From Actinacidiphila rubida (GTDB lineage Bacteria; Actinomycetota; Actinomycetes; Streptomycetales; Streptomycetaceae), in NCBI RefSeq assembly GCF_900110255.1, contig NZ_FODD01000002.1, positions 186,001 through 250,000 on the forward strand: 64,000 bases of DNA, written 5' to 3'. The position numbers and the translations under genes were made by a program. The first letter of the stretch is position 1. Every line of letters begins with the position of its first letter. Shown here one piece after another: positions 17,774 to 25,913 of the stretch. Below the pieces are notes generated by a model. The model worked only from the letters and a program-made list of their open reading frames with translations, made no database searches and was not told the DNA's origin.

Positions 17774-18778
17774 ATGTGGGCCTACCTTCCGGCGTTCCTG
17801 TGCTTCCTCTGGTTCGCGGTCTCCGCGGTGCGGGAGCGCCGCCGCTTCAGCAACGCCGTCCTCCTGGGGCTGTCCCTGACGCTCGCCGCCGGCGCCTGGC
17901 TCTTCGAACTCCACCGGGACCACCAGGGGATGGCGAGGGTCCTGGTCATGCTCCTGCTCGGGCTGGGAGTGCTGGGCGTCGTCACCCTGGCCTGGTTCCT
18001 GATCTCCAACGGCGTGGTCATGGTGCGCAAGGAGGGCGCGAGTCCGGCCAACCTGCTGTCGCTGCTGGCCGGGGTCGCGCTGGTGGGTCTCGTCGTGCTG
18101 GTGGCCGGCACGCTGGCCGCCGACAACCGCACCCTGGACGTGGCCGCGGCAGGGGCCGTCGCCGTGTCCGCGTACGTGGGCTTCCTGTTCCTCTGCTTCG
18201 TCGTCTACGCCTTCCTCTACGGGCGGCTGCGGTTCCGCAGGAAGGCGGACTACGTGGTGGTCCTGGGCTCGGGCCTGGTCGGCGGCTCCAAGGTCTCCCC
18301 GCTGCTGGCGAGCCGCCTCGAGAAGGCGCGCGCCGTCCACGGCCGGCTGTCGGCGCGTGGCGGGCGGCCGATGCTCCTGACCTCCGGCGGGCAGGGCCCC
18401 GACGAGGACCTGCCGGAGTCCCACGCGATGGCCGCCTACCTGATCGAACGCGGCTTCCCCGAGGCGCTGTTGCTGCGCGAGGACCGCTCGACGACCACCG
18501 AGGAGAACCTCCGGTTCAGCAGGACCGTCATGGAGCAGGCGACGCCCGGCTACCGGTGCGTGATCGTGACGAACAACTACCACGTGTTCCGGGCCGCGTT
18601 GACGGCCCGCCGCGTGGGCGTCAGGGGGCAGGTGGTGGGTTCGCCCACGGCCTCGTACTTCCTGCCCAGCGCCACGATCAGGGAGTTCGTCGCACTCCTG
18701 CTCGCCCACCGGCGCGCCCATCTCACCTTCTGCCTCGGCTTCGTCGTGGGCGCGGGCGCCATCTGGTGGCTGGGCTGA
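17774..18778 (+). CDS. YdcF/DUF218-family membrane protein
   Basis: A 334-aa protein has five or so hydrophobic helices in the first 155 residues (for example LLLGLGVLGVVTLAWFLISN and VGFLFLCFVVYAFLYG), then a cytosolic or external DUF218 domain. That domain shows DYVVVLGSGLVGG, SRLEKARAVH, LTSGGQGPDEDLPES, REDRSTTTEENLRFS and VTNNYHVFRA, the standard YdcF/ElyC series. One more hydrophobic segment closes the protein. YdcF proteins bind SAM, and ElyC/SanA relatives act in envelope synthesis; the role here is unknown. It starts at an ATG without a strong ribosome site and is divergent from the STM4015-like gene. Confidence 0.88.
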   Translation: MWAYLPAFLCFLWFAVSAVRERRRFSNAVLLGLSLTLAAGAWLFELHRDHQGMARVLVMLLLGLGVLGVVTLAWFLISNGVVMVRKEGASPANLLSLLAGVALVGLVVLVAGTLAADNRTLDVAAAGAVAVSAYVGFLFLCFVVYAFLYGRLRFRRKADYVVVLGSGLVGGSKVSPLLASRLEKARAVHGRLSARGGRPMLLTSGGQGPDEDLPESHAMAAYLIERGFPEALLLREDRSTTTEENLRFSRTVMEQATPGYRCVIVTNNYHVFRAALTARRVGVRGQVVGSPTASYFLPSATIREFVALLLAHRRAHLTFCLGFVVGAGAIWWLG

Positions 18779-19023
18779 CGGCACCGTGCCGAGGCCGGCC
18801 GGGAGTGATCGGATCCGGACGTTTACGTGGGCGAAGGCGGGTAGCAGAACCCGTGACCGCGGACCGTCCCCGGACGGTCCACATGTGCTGAGCACGCGAC
18901 GGACGACCGGCGGAGGGGGAGCACGGCTCCCGCCGGCGAACCGCGCCGGCGATGGCGCCCGCCCGGCACATGCCCCGGTCCAGCCACGGTGGCTGGGCTC
19001 GACACGGTGAGGAGCCCGGTGCC

Positions 19024-20430
19024 GTGATACTTGCTGATCGCTACCGACTGGACGCGCCACTGGGACGTGGCGCGATGGGTGAGGTCTGGCGGGCGTGGGA
19101 CCTGCGCCTGAGCCGCCCCGTGGCCGTCAAGATGCTGGCCGCGGCCGCATCGGACGGCGACGCCGCCGCGGCCCGCTTCCGGCACGAGGCGCGCACGGCC
19201 GCACGGCTCAACCACCCGCGCGTCGTGGGCGTGTACGACTTCGGGACGGAGAACGGCCGCTCCTTCCTGGTGATGGAATGGGTGTGCGGCCGCACCCTGG
19301 CCCAGGAACTGCGCGACGAGGGGCCGCTGGCCCTCGCGCGGATCGCCGAGATCGGCGCGCAGACGGCCGCCGGGCTGGCCGCGGCCCATCTGCACGGTGT
19401 GGTCCACCGGGACGTCAAGCCGGCCAACCTGCTGGCGGGCGAGGGCGGTGCGGTGAAGATCGCGGACTTCGGCATCGCCCAGGGCGACGACGGCGAGACC
19501 ACCCTCGCCTCCACGCGCCCCGACGCGGTGCTCGGGACGAGTTGCTACCTGTCCCCGGAACGGGCCCGGGGAGCGCGCGCGGACAGCGCCGCCGACGTCT
19601 ACGCCCTGGGCTGCTCGCTGTACGAACTGCTGACGGGCCGGCCGCCGTTCACCGGCGACCACCCGCTCGTCGTGCTGCGCCGGCAGGTGGAGGACGCCCC
19701 GGTCCCGCCGCGGCACCTGCGCCCGGACACGCCGGAGGAGCTGAACGCGTACCTCCTGCGGATGCTCCGCAAGGAGCCGCAACTGCGCCCGACGGCCGCG
19801 GCGACGGCCGCCTGGTTCGCGGAACACACCTGGCAGAGCGAGCAGCCGGACGCCGCGAGACGGGTCGCCGCCGCCCCCGCGGGCCTTCGCCCGGCACCTC
19901 CCCGGGCCGCCGCGCCCGTTCCCCTCGGAGCGCCGACCAGGCGCCCGCGGTCCCGGCGCACGGCGCCGGCCGCGGGCGCCGTCACGGCGACCGCCGCCCT
20001 CGCCGTCGCCGTGCTCGCTCTCGCCTCCCCCGCCGCGGACAGCAACACGCCGACCCCGCCGGCGCACTCGCCGTCGCGTCACGACGGCGGTGCCACGGCC
20101 CGTTCCGTTCCCGCGTCGGCCTCCCCCGCGAGGGCGGGCGCTCCGCGCCACTGGCGAGAGGACCCACGGAGTGGCTCGACGCCGGCGAAGGCGCCGTCCG
20201 GCACCGCGACGACGCCCGCGGCCGTCAGGGCGTCCACGGCGTCGTCCGCCGTCACGGTCTCCGCGGCGCCGGCCGCCCCGTCCGCACCGGCGCCGACCTC
20301 GGCGGCACCCCCCTCCTCCGGCGCCACGACACCGCCACCCACGACGCCCGACACCGGTCCCACCTCGACGACGCCGCCGCCCACGACGCCCGGAACCGCG
20401 GCACGGCAGACGTCGGCCGGCCGCCCGTGA
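19024..20430 (+). CDS. Membrane-anchored Ser/Thr protein kinase
   Basis: A 468-aa Hanks-type kinase. It has the glycine loop GRGAMGEVW, the ATP lysine in VAVKML (about K36), the catalytic HRDVKPANLL (near 127-136), DFGIA and the SPERARG activation-segment end. A single hydrophobic segment (about 318-336) is followed by a Pro/Thr/Ser/Ala-rich outer tail. There are no PASTA repeats, so it is not a PknB-type muropeptide sensor. The GTG at 19024 has GAGGAG 9 nt upstream and begins just before the family homology; further upstream starts exist. Its last 352 bp overlap the convergent exporter gene. Confidence 0.88.
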   Translation: MILADRYRLDAPLGRGAMGEVWRAWDLRLSRPVAVKMLAAAASDGDAAAARFRHEARTAARLNHPRVVGVYDFGTENGRSFLVMEWVCGRTLAQELRDEGPLALARIAEIGAQTAAGLAAAHLHGVVHRDVKPANLLAGEGGAVKIADFGIAQGDDGETTLASTRPDAVLGTSCYLSPERARGARADSAADVYALGCSLYELLTGRPPFTGDHPLVVLRRQVEDAPVPPRHLRPDTPEELNAYLLRMLRKEPQLRPTAAATAAWFAEHTWQSEQPDAARRVAAAPAGLRPAPPRAAAPVPLGAPTRRPRSRRTAPAAGAVTATAALAVAVLALASPAADSNTPTPPAHSPSRHDGGATARSVPASASPARAGAPRHWREDPRSGSTPAKAPSGTATTPAAVRASTASSAVTVSAAPAAPSAPAPTSAAPPSSGATTPPPTTPDTGPTSTTPPPTTPGTAARQTSAGRP

Positions 20431-21389
20431 CCGGCGCGGTGGCCGGGTTCCGGGGGATCCGCCGGACCGCGGTGGCGGTGTCCGGTCTTGTCGCGGGCCC
20501 CCACCGTCCCCGCGCGGTGGCGGCGTTCGACGGCCTGGCCCCAGTAGGTGCCGGCGACCATGAGCAGGGCGCCCAGTGCGGCCCAGGGCGTGAGGCGTTC
20601 ACCGCCGAGGGTGACGCCGACGGCCACGGCCCAGACCGGTTCGGTGCCGAGCAGCAGGCTGGCCCGGCTGGCGGAGGTGCCCTGCACGGCCCAGGTCTGG
20701 GCGAGGAACGCGAACACGCTGCAGAACAGGGCGAGATAGACCAGCTGGGTCCAGGTGGCGGCACTGCTGCGGGCCAGGTCGGGCAGGTGGCCGGCCGCGG
20801 GCGCGAGGAACAGCGCCGAGCCGGCGAAGGTCTGGACGGCCGTCAGGTGGAGCGGCCGTATCGCACGGCCCGCGGTGAACCGGCCGACGAGCGCGACGTG
20901 CCCGGCCCGGACGAACGCGGCGGCGAGCACCAGCCCGTCCCCGAGCCGTGGCGCGTGCAGTCCGGTGCTGGAGGTGAGCAGCCCGACGGCCAGCACGCAC
21001 AGGCCCGCGGCGAGGAAGAACGACCGCGGCAGCCGGCCGGTGCGGGTGCCGGTGCGGTCCAGCAGCGGCGTCAGCACGATGGTCAGGCTGATGATCAGTC
21101 CGGCGTTGGCGGCGCTGGTGTGCGCCACCCCGTAGGTCTCCAGCACCAGCACGGCCGCCTGCGTGACTCCCAGGACTGACCCGAGGCGCAGCTCCTCGCG
21201 CGTCCAGGTGCGCGTGGAGCGGCGTGCGGCGACCAGGGCTCCGCACGCCAGCGCGGAGACCGCGTACCGGACGAACAGCACGGTCAGGACCGGGAGTGCG
21301 TCGGTGGCCGTCTTGGCCGCGAGATAGCTGGAGCCCCAGACGAGGGCGACGGCGAGAAGGACCGCGTCGGTGCGGCGGGCGACATGCAT
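20079..21389 (-). CDS. EamA/DMT-family exporter with long overlap into the kinase gene
   Basis: The first 280 or so residues form ten hydrophobic helices with the DMT pattern (LVWGSSYLAAKTATDALP near the start; WAALGALLMVAGTYWGQ at the end). A normal EamA protein would end here, at about 290-300 aa. Instead the frame stays open to 20079, adding about 155 residues rich in Gly, Ala and Val. The last 352 bp are antisense to the kinase tail. The tail is probably real translated sequence without function, or a stop was lost. The ATG at 21389 is preferred over a TTG at 21431. The gene is divergent from a LysR regulator, a common exporter/regulator pair. Confidence 0.8.
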   Translation of the reverse strand: MHVARRTDAVLLAVALVWGSSYLAAKTATDALPVLTVLFVRYAVSALACGALVAARRSTRTWTREELRLGSVLGVTQAAVLVLETYGVAHTSAANAGLIISLTIVLTPLLDRTGTRTGRLPRSFFLAAGLCVLAVGLLTSSTGLHAPRLGDGLVLAAAFVRAGHVALVGRFTAGRAIRPLHLTAVQTFAGSALFLAPAAGHLPDLARSSAATWTQLVYLALFCSVFAFLAQTWAVQGTSASRASLLLGTEPVWAVAVGVTLGGERLTPWAALGALLMVAGTYWGQAVERRHRAGTVGARDKTGHRHRGPADPPEPGHRAGHGRPADVCRAAVPGVVGGGVVEVGPVSGVVGGGVVAPEEGGAAEVGAGADGAAGAAETVTADDAVDALTAAGVVAVPDGAFAGVEPLRGSSRQWRGAPALAGEADAGTERAVAPPS

Positions 21390-21434
21390 GGGCCCACGCT
21401 GCAGGCTCCGGACGATGAAGGCCACCACCAATCT

Positions 21435-21460
21435 CTACAGCGAAGCTGTAGCGGCACTAC
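21435..21460. promoter_or_regulatory. Likely LysR operator in the exporter/LysR divergent promoter
   Basis: CTACAGC and GCTGTAG form a perfect 7-bp inverted repeat around GAA (21435-21451). GTAG then repeats inverted as CTAC across five bases (21448-21460). Together they give several CTAC/GTAG half-sites in the 80-bp divergent space. This fits an autoregulatory LysR-type site, which usually holds interrupted dyads. Confidence 0.55.
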
Positions 21461-21469
21461 ACTGTGCCG

Positions 21470-22372
21470 ATGGACGAACGGCAGCTGCGGATCCTGCGCG
21501 AGCTCGGGGATCTCGGCAGCGTCACCGCGGTGGCCGAGGCGCTGCACGTGACACCGTCGGCGATCTCGCAGCAACTGCGGCTGCTGCAGCGCTCGATCCC
21601 CGTCCCGCTGACCGAACGCGCCGGTCGCCGTGTGGTGCTGACCGACGCCGGGCAGGCCCTGGCCGCGGCGGCCGTCGAGGTGGAGAGCGCGCTGGCCCGG
21701 GCGCGGCACGCCGTCACCGACTTCACCCGGGAGGCCGACGGCGACGTGTCGGTGGCCGCCTTCCACAGCGCGGCGTCCGCGTTCTTCCCCCTGCTCCTGC
21801 GCGGCCTGGCCGGCGAGGAGCGCCCCCGGCTGACGCTGGCCGACGAGGACGTGGCCCAGGACCGCTTCCCCGCGCTGACGCGCGACTACGACCTCGTCCT
21901 CGCGCACCGCCTCGACCACGCCCCGCCGTGGCCGCGCACCGTGACGTCCAGCACCCTGCTGCACGAGCCCCTCGACGTGGCCCTGCCGGCCGGCCACCCG
22001 CTGGCGTCGAAAGCCCGGCTGACGCCGCGGGACGTGGCGGACGAGCCGTGGATCGCGGTCCACGACGGCTTCCCGCTGCTCGCCACGATCGAGGCCGTCG
22101 CGGCCGTCGCGAACCGCCGCCTCGACATCGTCCACCGCATCAACGAGTTCTCGGTGGCCGCCGAGGCCGTGGCCGCGGGCGGCGGCCTGGCCCTGATGCC
22201 GCGCTGGACCGCCCGGCCGCACCCCGGCGTGGTCCTCCGCCCGCTGGGCGGCGTGCACGCCCGACGTCACATCGACGTCCTGCACCGGCCGGAACGCACC
22301 GCGCGCAGGGCCGTCCGCACCGTCCTCGCCGAGGTGCACCGCGCCGCCTCGGTGATCCGGGGGCGGGACTGA
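21470..22372 (+). CDS. LysR-family transcriptional regulator
   Basis: A 300-aa regulator. The winged helix occupies residues 1-60 (RILRELGDLGSVTAVAEAL, then HVTPSAISQQLRLLQ as recognition helix). A periplasmic-binding-type effector domain follows (about 85-295). The ATG at 21470 is preferred over a GTG two codons earlier. It is divergent from the EamA exporter and probably controls it in response to an exported metabolite. Its stop is directly adjacent to the stop of the next convergent gene. Confidence 0.9.
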   Translation: MDERQLRILRELGDLGSVTAVAEALHVTPSAISQQLRLLQRSIPVPLTERAGRRVVLTDAGQALAAAAVEVESALARARHAVTDFTREADGDVSVAAFHSAASAFFPLLLRGLAGEERPRLTLADEDVAQDRFPALTRDYDLVLAHRLDHAPPWPRTVTSSTLLHEPLDVALPAGHPLASKARLTPRDVADEPWIAVHDGFPLLATIEAVAAVANRRLDIVHRINEFSVAAEAVAAGGGLALMPRWTARPHPGVVLRPLGGVHARRHIDVLHRPERTARRAVRTVLAEVHRAASVIRGRD

Positions 22373-23326
22373 TCAGCCGGGCAGTTCGGTGTGCAGGCGC
22401 ACCGTCGTCCCCTCGCCGGGTGCCGACCGGATCTGGACGAGGTCGCAGAGCTGGTGGACCAGCCACAGGCCGCGTCCGCCCAACTGCCCGGGCCGCGGAC
22501 GGGTGCGTCCGGCCAGCGGGTCCTCGATGTGGCCGACGTCCCGGAAGTCGCACACCAGATGGCGGTCCTCCCGCCAGGTGCGCAGCACGCCGCGCCCGCC
22601 GCCGTGCCGGATGCTGTTCGTGGCCACTTCGGTCGCGGCCAGGTGCAGGTCGTTCAGGGTCCGCCCGGTGAGGCCGTGCCGTGCGGCACGGGCCGCGATG
22701 GTCTCCCTCAGCGCGGGCAGGTCACCGAGGGCGTAGGCGAATTCGTCGTGCGGCTCCCACGGCTCGGTGAGCGGGGCGAACGCGTACGGGGCCCCCGGGT
22801 CGTAGTCCTCCGACCGCGCCGTCCCGCCCCCGGTGCGCGTCTCGGGATGGCAGCGCGCCATCGCCGCCAGGCCCGCCGCGTCGCGAGCCGTGTCGTAGGG
22901 GCACAGCAGCCACCAGGCCGGGCCCTCGGCGAACGCCCGGTTGAGCAGCCACTCGTGGTAGAGCAGTTCCTCTGCCTCGAGAGGACTGCGCACGTCGTCC
23001 CAGGGCGACTCCCCGATTCCCCTGACGGGGCGTCCTTCCGAGGCGCATTCCCTGATCCATTCCTGCCAGCTGTCGATCAGCCGCCCTGGATGGTGCGCCA
23101 CCGGGCTCGTGTCGACATAGCGCACCGCGGTGTCCTCACGGATCTCCGCGCGCAGCATCGATGCCTTGTCCTGCGGGACGGCCACGACGACCGCTTCGCC
23201 CCCGTCGAGCGCGTCCTGGATGAATCCGGCGGTGCCCTCCACGAATGCGTCCCGCCCGGAGTAGGGATACAACTCGTGCCGGTGCGCGGTGAACCGGGCG
23301 GCGGAAGCGGGTGGAGGGGAGGTCAT
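22373..23326 (-). CDS. MEDS-domain sensor with HATPase (anti-sigma-factor-type) domain
   Basis: A 317-aa protein. The N-terminal part (residues 10-180: HRHELYPYSGRDAFVEGTAG, then VVVAVPQDKASMLRAEI) is the MEDS domain found with sensor kinases and anti-sigma factors. The C-terminal part (about 210-317) is a GHKL ATPase with LHLAATEVATNSIRHGGG as the N-box and GGRGLWLVHQL as the G-box. These proteins bind and hold alternative sigma factors or their regulators. The nearby STAS protein (23989-24336) and SpoIIE phosphatase (25914-27695) belong to the same type of partner-switching network. Confidence 0.88.
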   Translation of the reverse strand: MTSPPPASAARFTAHRHELYPYSGRDAFVEGTAGFIQDALDGGEAVVVAVPQDKASMLRAEIREDTAVRYVDTSPVAHHPGRLIDSWQEWIRECASEGRPVRGIGESPWDDVRSPLEAEELLYHEWLLNRAFAEGPAWWLLCPYDTARDAAGLAAMARCHPETRTGGGTARSEDYDPGAPYAFAPLTEPWEPHDEFAYALGDLPALRETIAARAARHGLTGRTLNDLHLAATEVATNSIRHGGGRGVLRTWREDRHLVCDFRDVGHIEDPLAGRTRPRPGQLGGRGLWLVHQLCDLVQIRSAPGEGTTVRLHTELPG

Positions 23327-23599
23327 CGCGCGCTCACCGCCGGAACGTGGGGCAGTCGGCGTCGTGGGGGCCTGCCGGAGTCCGCGGCGATCGCACTGCT
23401 CCTCCTCGCTCTCTCCCCCGCCCTACCGATGCATCCCGCGCTCCCGCCGATGCGCCGGACAGCTGGGGGCCGGGCGTCACCAGTGGTCGCACGTGCGGGA
23501 ACGGACGTGGCGGACGATGCCCGGCACTTCTCTCCTGTCCCCTCGGGCGCACCCTACCCGCCGTCGGGGAACGCCGTTCGCCACGGGACGGGGACACGC

Positions 23600-23647
23600 G
23601 AAAGGCGGTGTTCGGCATCCCGGTCGGGATTCCGAACACCGCCTTTC
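23600..23647 (-). terminator. Strong hairpin terminator
   Basis: GAAAGGCGGTGTTCGG pairs with CCGAACACCGCCTTTC. After one C-T mismatch, five more pairs (ATCCC with GGGAT) give a stem over 20 bp with a short loop. It starts 17 bp past the stop of the small hydrophobic-protein gene. The A/T-rich ends make it potentially bidirectional. Confidence 0.85.
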
Positions 23648-23663
23648 AGCGGCCGGCCGAAAG

Positions 23664-23834
23664 CTACCAGCGATACCAGCGGCCTCGTCCGCCACCGGAA
23701 TTGGTGGAGCGCACGACGAATCCCAGCAGCCACACCACCAGCACGACGACTGCGACCCACCACAGTATTTTCAACGCGAAGCCGGCCCCGAAAAGGATCA
23801 GCGCCAGCAGAAGTACGAGAAGCAACGGTCCCAT
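23664..23834 (-). CDS. Small hydrophobic membrane protein
   Basis: A 56-aa protein starts at an ATG with AGGAGG 9 nt upstream, one of the best ribosome sites in the window. It has two hydrophobic helices (LLLVLLLALILFGAGFA and WWVAVVVLVVWLLGF) and a basic, Gly/Arg-rich C-terminus ending in RWYRW. It matches the short hydrophobic proteins often annotated in streptomycetes near stress-sigma genes. Function unknown. Its own terminator suggests a single-gene transcript. Confidence 0.75.
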   Translation of the reverse strand: MGPLLLVLLLALILFGAGFALKILWWVAVVVLVVWLLGFVVRSTNSGGGRGRWYRW

Positions 23835-23988
23835 GATGATCAACCTCCTGAAGGCCGCTTTCCCCGCGAAGTCACGGCCATGCCGGTAACCTTCCTGCCC
23901 GTCCTCTCCGGCCTCCCGCGTCGCGCCGGAAGGCCCCTGTGACGGCACGCGGTTGGCGTTCCGCGGGATCACCTGTGAAGATGGCCCG

Positions 23989-24336
23989 GTGCCAGAAGGC
24001 TTCGAGACAAAGGTGCAGGTCAGCCGTCACGACGAGGTGCTCGTCATCGCGTTGCGCGGCGAGCTCGACTTCGACGACGCGGAGGACATGGAGGCGGTCT
24101 GGGACACCGCCAGGGAGGCGGCGCTGCCCGTCACCGCCGTGGACCTGTCCCAACTCGCCTTTGCCGACAGCATGCTTCTCAACGCCCTGCTCGCGATGCA
24201 CCGCCATCACGAGGCAATGGGGCGTTCCCTGGTCCTTCTCGGCCCCTTGCAGCCGACGGTCAGCAGGCTTCTGGACGTCACCGGCACTTCCGAGTACTTC
24301 CGCATCGCCAGTACCGGTCCCTCGCCTCACAGCTGA
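23989..24336 (+). CDS. STAS-domain anti-sigma factor antagonist
   Basis: A 115-aa protein shows the STAS pattern EVLVIALRGELDFDDAEDME, TAVDLSQLAFADSMLLNALL and GRSLVLLGPLQPTVSRLLDV. The serine in FADSM sits at the usual phosphorylation site. In the unphosphorylated state such proteins bind anti-sigma factors and free the sigma factor. Partners may be the MEDS/HATPase protein at 22373-23326 and the SpoIIE phosphatase at 25914-27695. The GTG start is chosen because it begins at the family homology; its ribosome site is weak and a TTG at 23953 is an alternative. Confidence 0.85.
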   Translation: MPEGFETKVQVSRHDEVLVIALRGELDFDDAEDMEAVWDTAREAALPVTAVDLSQLAFADSMLLNALLAMHRHHEAMGRSLVLLGPLQPTVSRLLDVTGTSEYFRIASTGPSPHS

Positions 24337-24442
24337 CCCGGACGGCCTTCACGCCGAGTCGTACGCCAATGCGGCCCGGAGGTGCGCGCGGCGGCGGAAA
24401 ACCGGCAGGTCTCGATCGTCCGATCGGGGGCAGCCAGACGGT

Positions 24443-25750
24443 GTGAACACCGACGCGAACAACGCGCTGAGATCTCCGGACCTCGCAGAAGCGGCCGTTG
24501 CCGACCGGCCGGCCGAAGCCGTCGCGGGGCACCGGGCGAACCCGGGCCATACGGGGCATACGGGGCATACCGCCGACCCGGCCGACTCAGCCGGCTCCGA
24601 GCGCAAGCAGCGGATGCGGCGGCGGCTGGAACGGCTGATCGGCGTGGCCGCCACCGAGGGCAACTCCCTGCGGCCGCTGCGCAACGGCGACCGGATCTTC
24701 CCGGCCATGCTCGACGCCGTGCGCGGCGCCCGGCACACCGTCGACCTGATGACGTTCGTGTACTGGCGCGGCGGGATCGCGCGGGACTTCGCCGCCGCGC
24801 TCGCCGACCGGGCGCGCGCCGGGGTCCGCGTGCGGCTGCTGCTCGACGGCTTCGGCGCCAGGGAGATCGAGCAGGACCTCCTGGACATGATGGACGGGGC
24901 CGGGGTCCAGGTCGTCTGGTTCCGGAAACCGCTGTGGCTGTCGCCGTTCAAGCAGAACCACCGCTGCCACCGCAAGGCGCTCATCGTCGACGAGCAGATC
25001 GCGTTCACCGGTGGCGTGGGCATAGCCGAGGAGTGGTGCGGCGACGCGCGGGGACCCGACGAGTGGCGCGACACCCACCTCGAGGTCCGCGGTCCCGCCG
25101 TCGACGGCCTCGCCGCCGCCTTCGCGCAGAACTGGGCGGAGTGCCACGACGAGCTGTACGACGACCGCGACCGCTTCACCGAGCAGCCGCAGCCGGGGAC
25201 GTCGACGGTCCAGGTCGTCCGGGGATCGGCCAGTCTCGGCTGGCAGGACATGCAGACGCTGCTGCGCGTCGTCATCACGTCGGCCGAGGAGCGCCTGCGG
25301 CTGTCGACCGCGTACTTCGCGCCCGACGCGTTCTTCGTCGGACTGCTGTGCGCCGCCGCACGGCGCGGCGTCGAGGTGCAGATCCTCCTCCCCGGGCCCC
25401 ACACCGACCAGCGGGCCTGCCGGCTCGCCGGCCAGCACCACTACGCGGAACTGCTCGGCGCGGGGGTCTCCATCCGGCAGTACCAGCCGACGATGCTGCA
25501 CACCAAGATCGTCACCGTCGACGGGGTCACGTCCCTCGTCGGGTCGAGCAACTTCAACCGCCGTTCGATGGATCACGACGAGGAGGTCATGCTCGCGGTG
25601 CTCGACGAGCGGCTGACCGCGGAGCTCGACGCCGACTTCGACGAGGACCTGCGGCACAGTGTGGCGATCGACCCGGCCCGCTGGCGCGGCCGCCCCCTGC
25701 GGCAGCGCGTCAAGGAGGCCGTCGTCCAGCCCGTCCGCCGCTTCCTGTGA
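24443..25750 (+). CDS. Phospholipase-D/cardiolipin-synthase-family protein
   Basis: A 435-aa protein has two HKD motifs: HRKALIVDEQIAFTGG near 175 and HTKIVTVDGVTSLVGSSN near 350. Each has the downstream GG/GSSN pattern. Such enzymes move phosphatidyl groups, and cardiolipin synthases of this type are common, although no long N-terminal membrane helices are present. It may therefore act on other phosphodiesters. The N-terminus contains a short 9-bp repeat (GHTGHTGHT, about 24548-24573). The GTG start has GGGGGCAG upstream. It lies 106 bp after the STAS gene in the same direction. Confidence 0.85.
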   Translation: MNTDANNALRSPDLAEAAVADRPAEAVAGHRANPGHTGHTGHTADPADSAGSERKQRMRRRLERLIGVAATEGNSLRPLRNGDRIFPAMLDAVRGARHTVDLMTFVYWRGGIARDFAAALADRARAGVRVRLLLDGFGAREIEQDLLDMMDGAGVQVVWFRKPLWLSPFKQNHRCHRKALIVDEQIAFTGGVGIAEEWCGDARGPDEWRDTHLEVRGPAVDGLAAAFAQNWAECHDELYDDRDRFTEQPQPGTSTVQVVRGSASLGWQDMQTLLRVVITSAEERLRLSTAYFAPDAFFVGLLCAAARRGVEVQILLPGPHTDQRACRLAGQHHYAELLGAGVSIRQYQPTMLHTKIVTVDGVTSLVGSSNFNRRSMDHDEEVMLAVLDERLTAELDADFDEDLRHSVAIDPARWRGRPLRQRVKEAVVQPVRRFL

Positions 25751-25913
25751 CGCCCGTGGACCGGCGGGGCCGGCCGGACGCCGGCGGCCCGCGCCAGGCG
25801 TGCGGGCTCACCCGAACGGCCCCGCCGTCCACGCTCACCCCTCCTGGTTGATGAGAAGCTGACCTTCCAGGCAGCGCCGGGGCCGCCGGTGCCCGAGCGG
25901 GGGAAACACCGTC

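Noticed and set aside
15106..18891. A 1261-codon plus-strand open frame
   Set aside because: It overlaps the STM4013-4015-like genes antisense and the YdcF gene in another frame; composition is that of a shadow frame.
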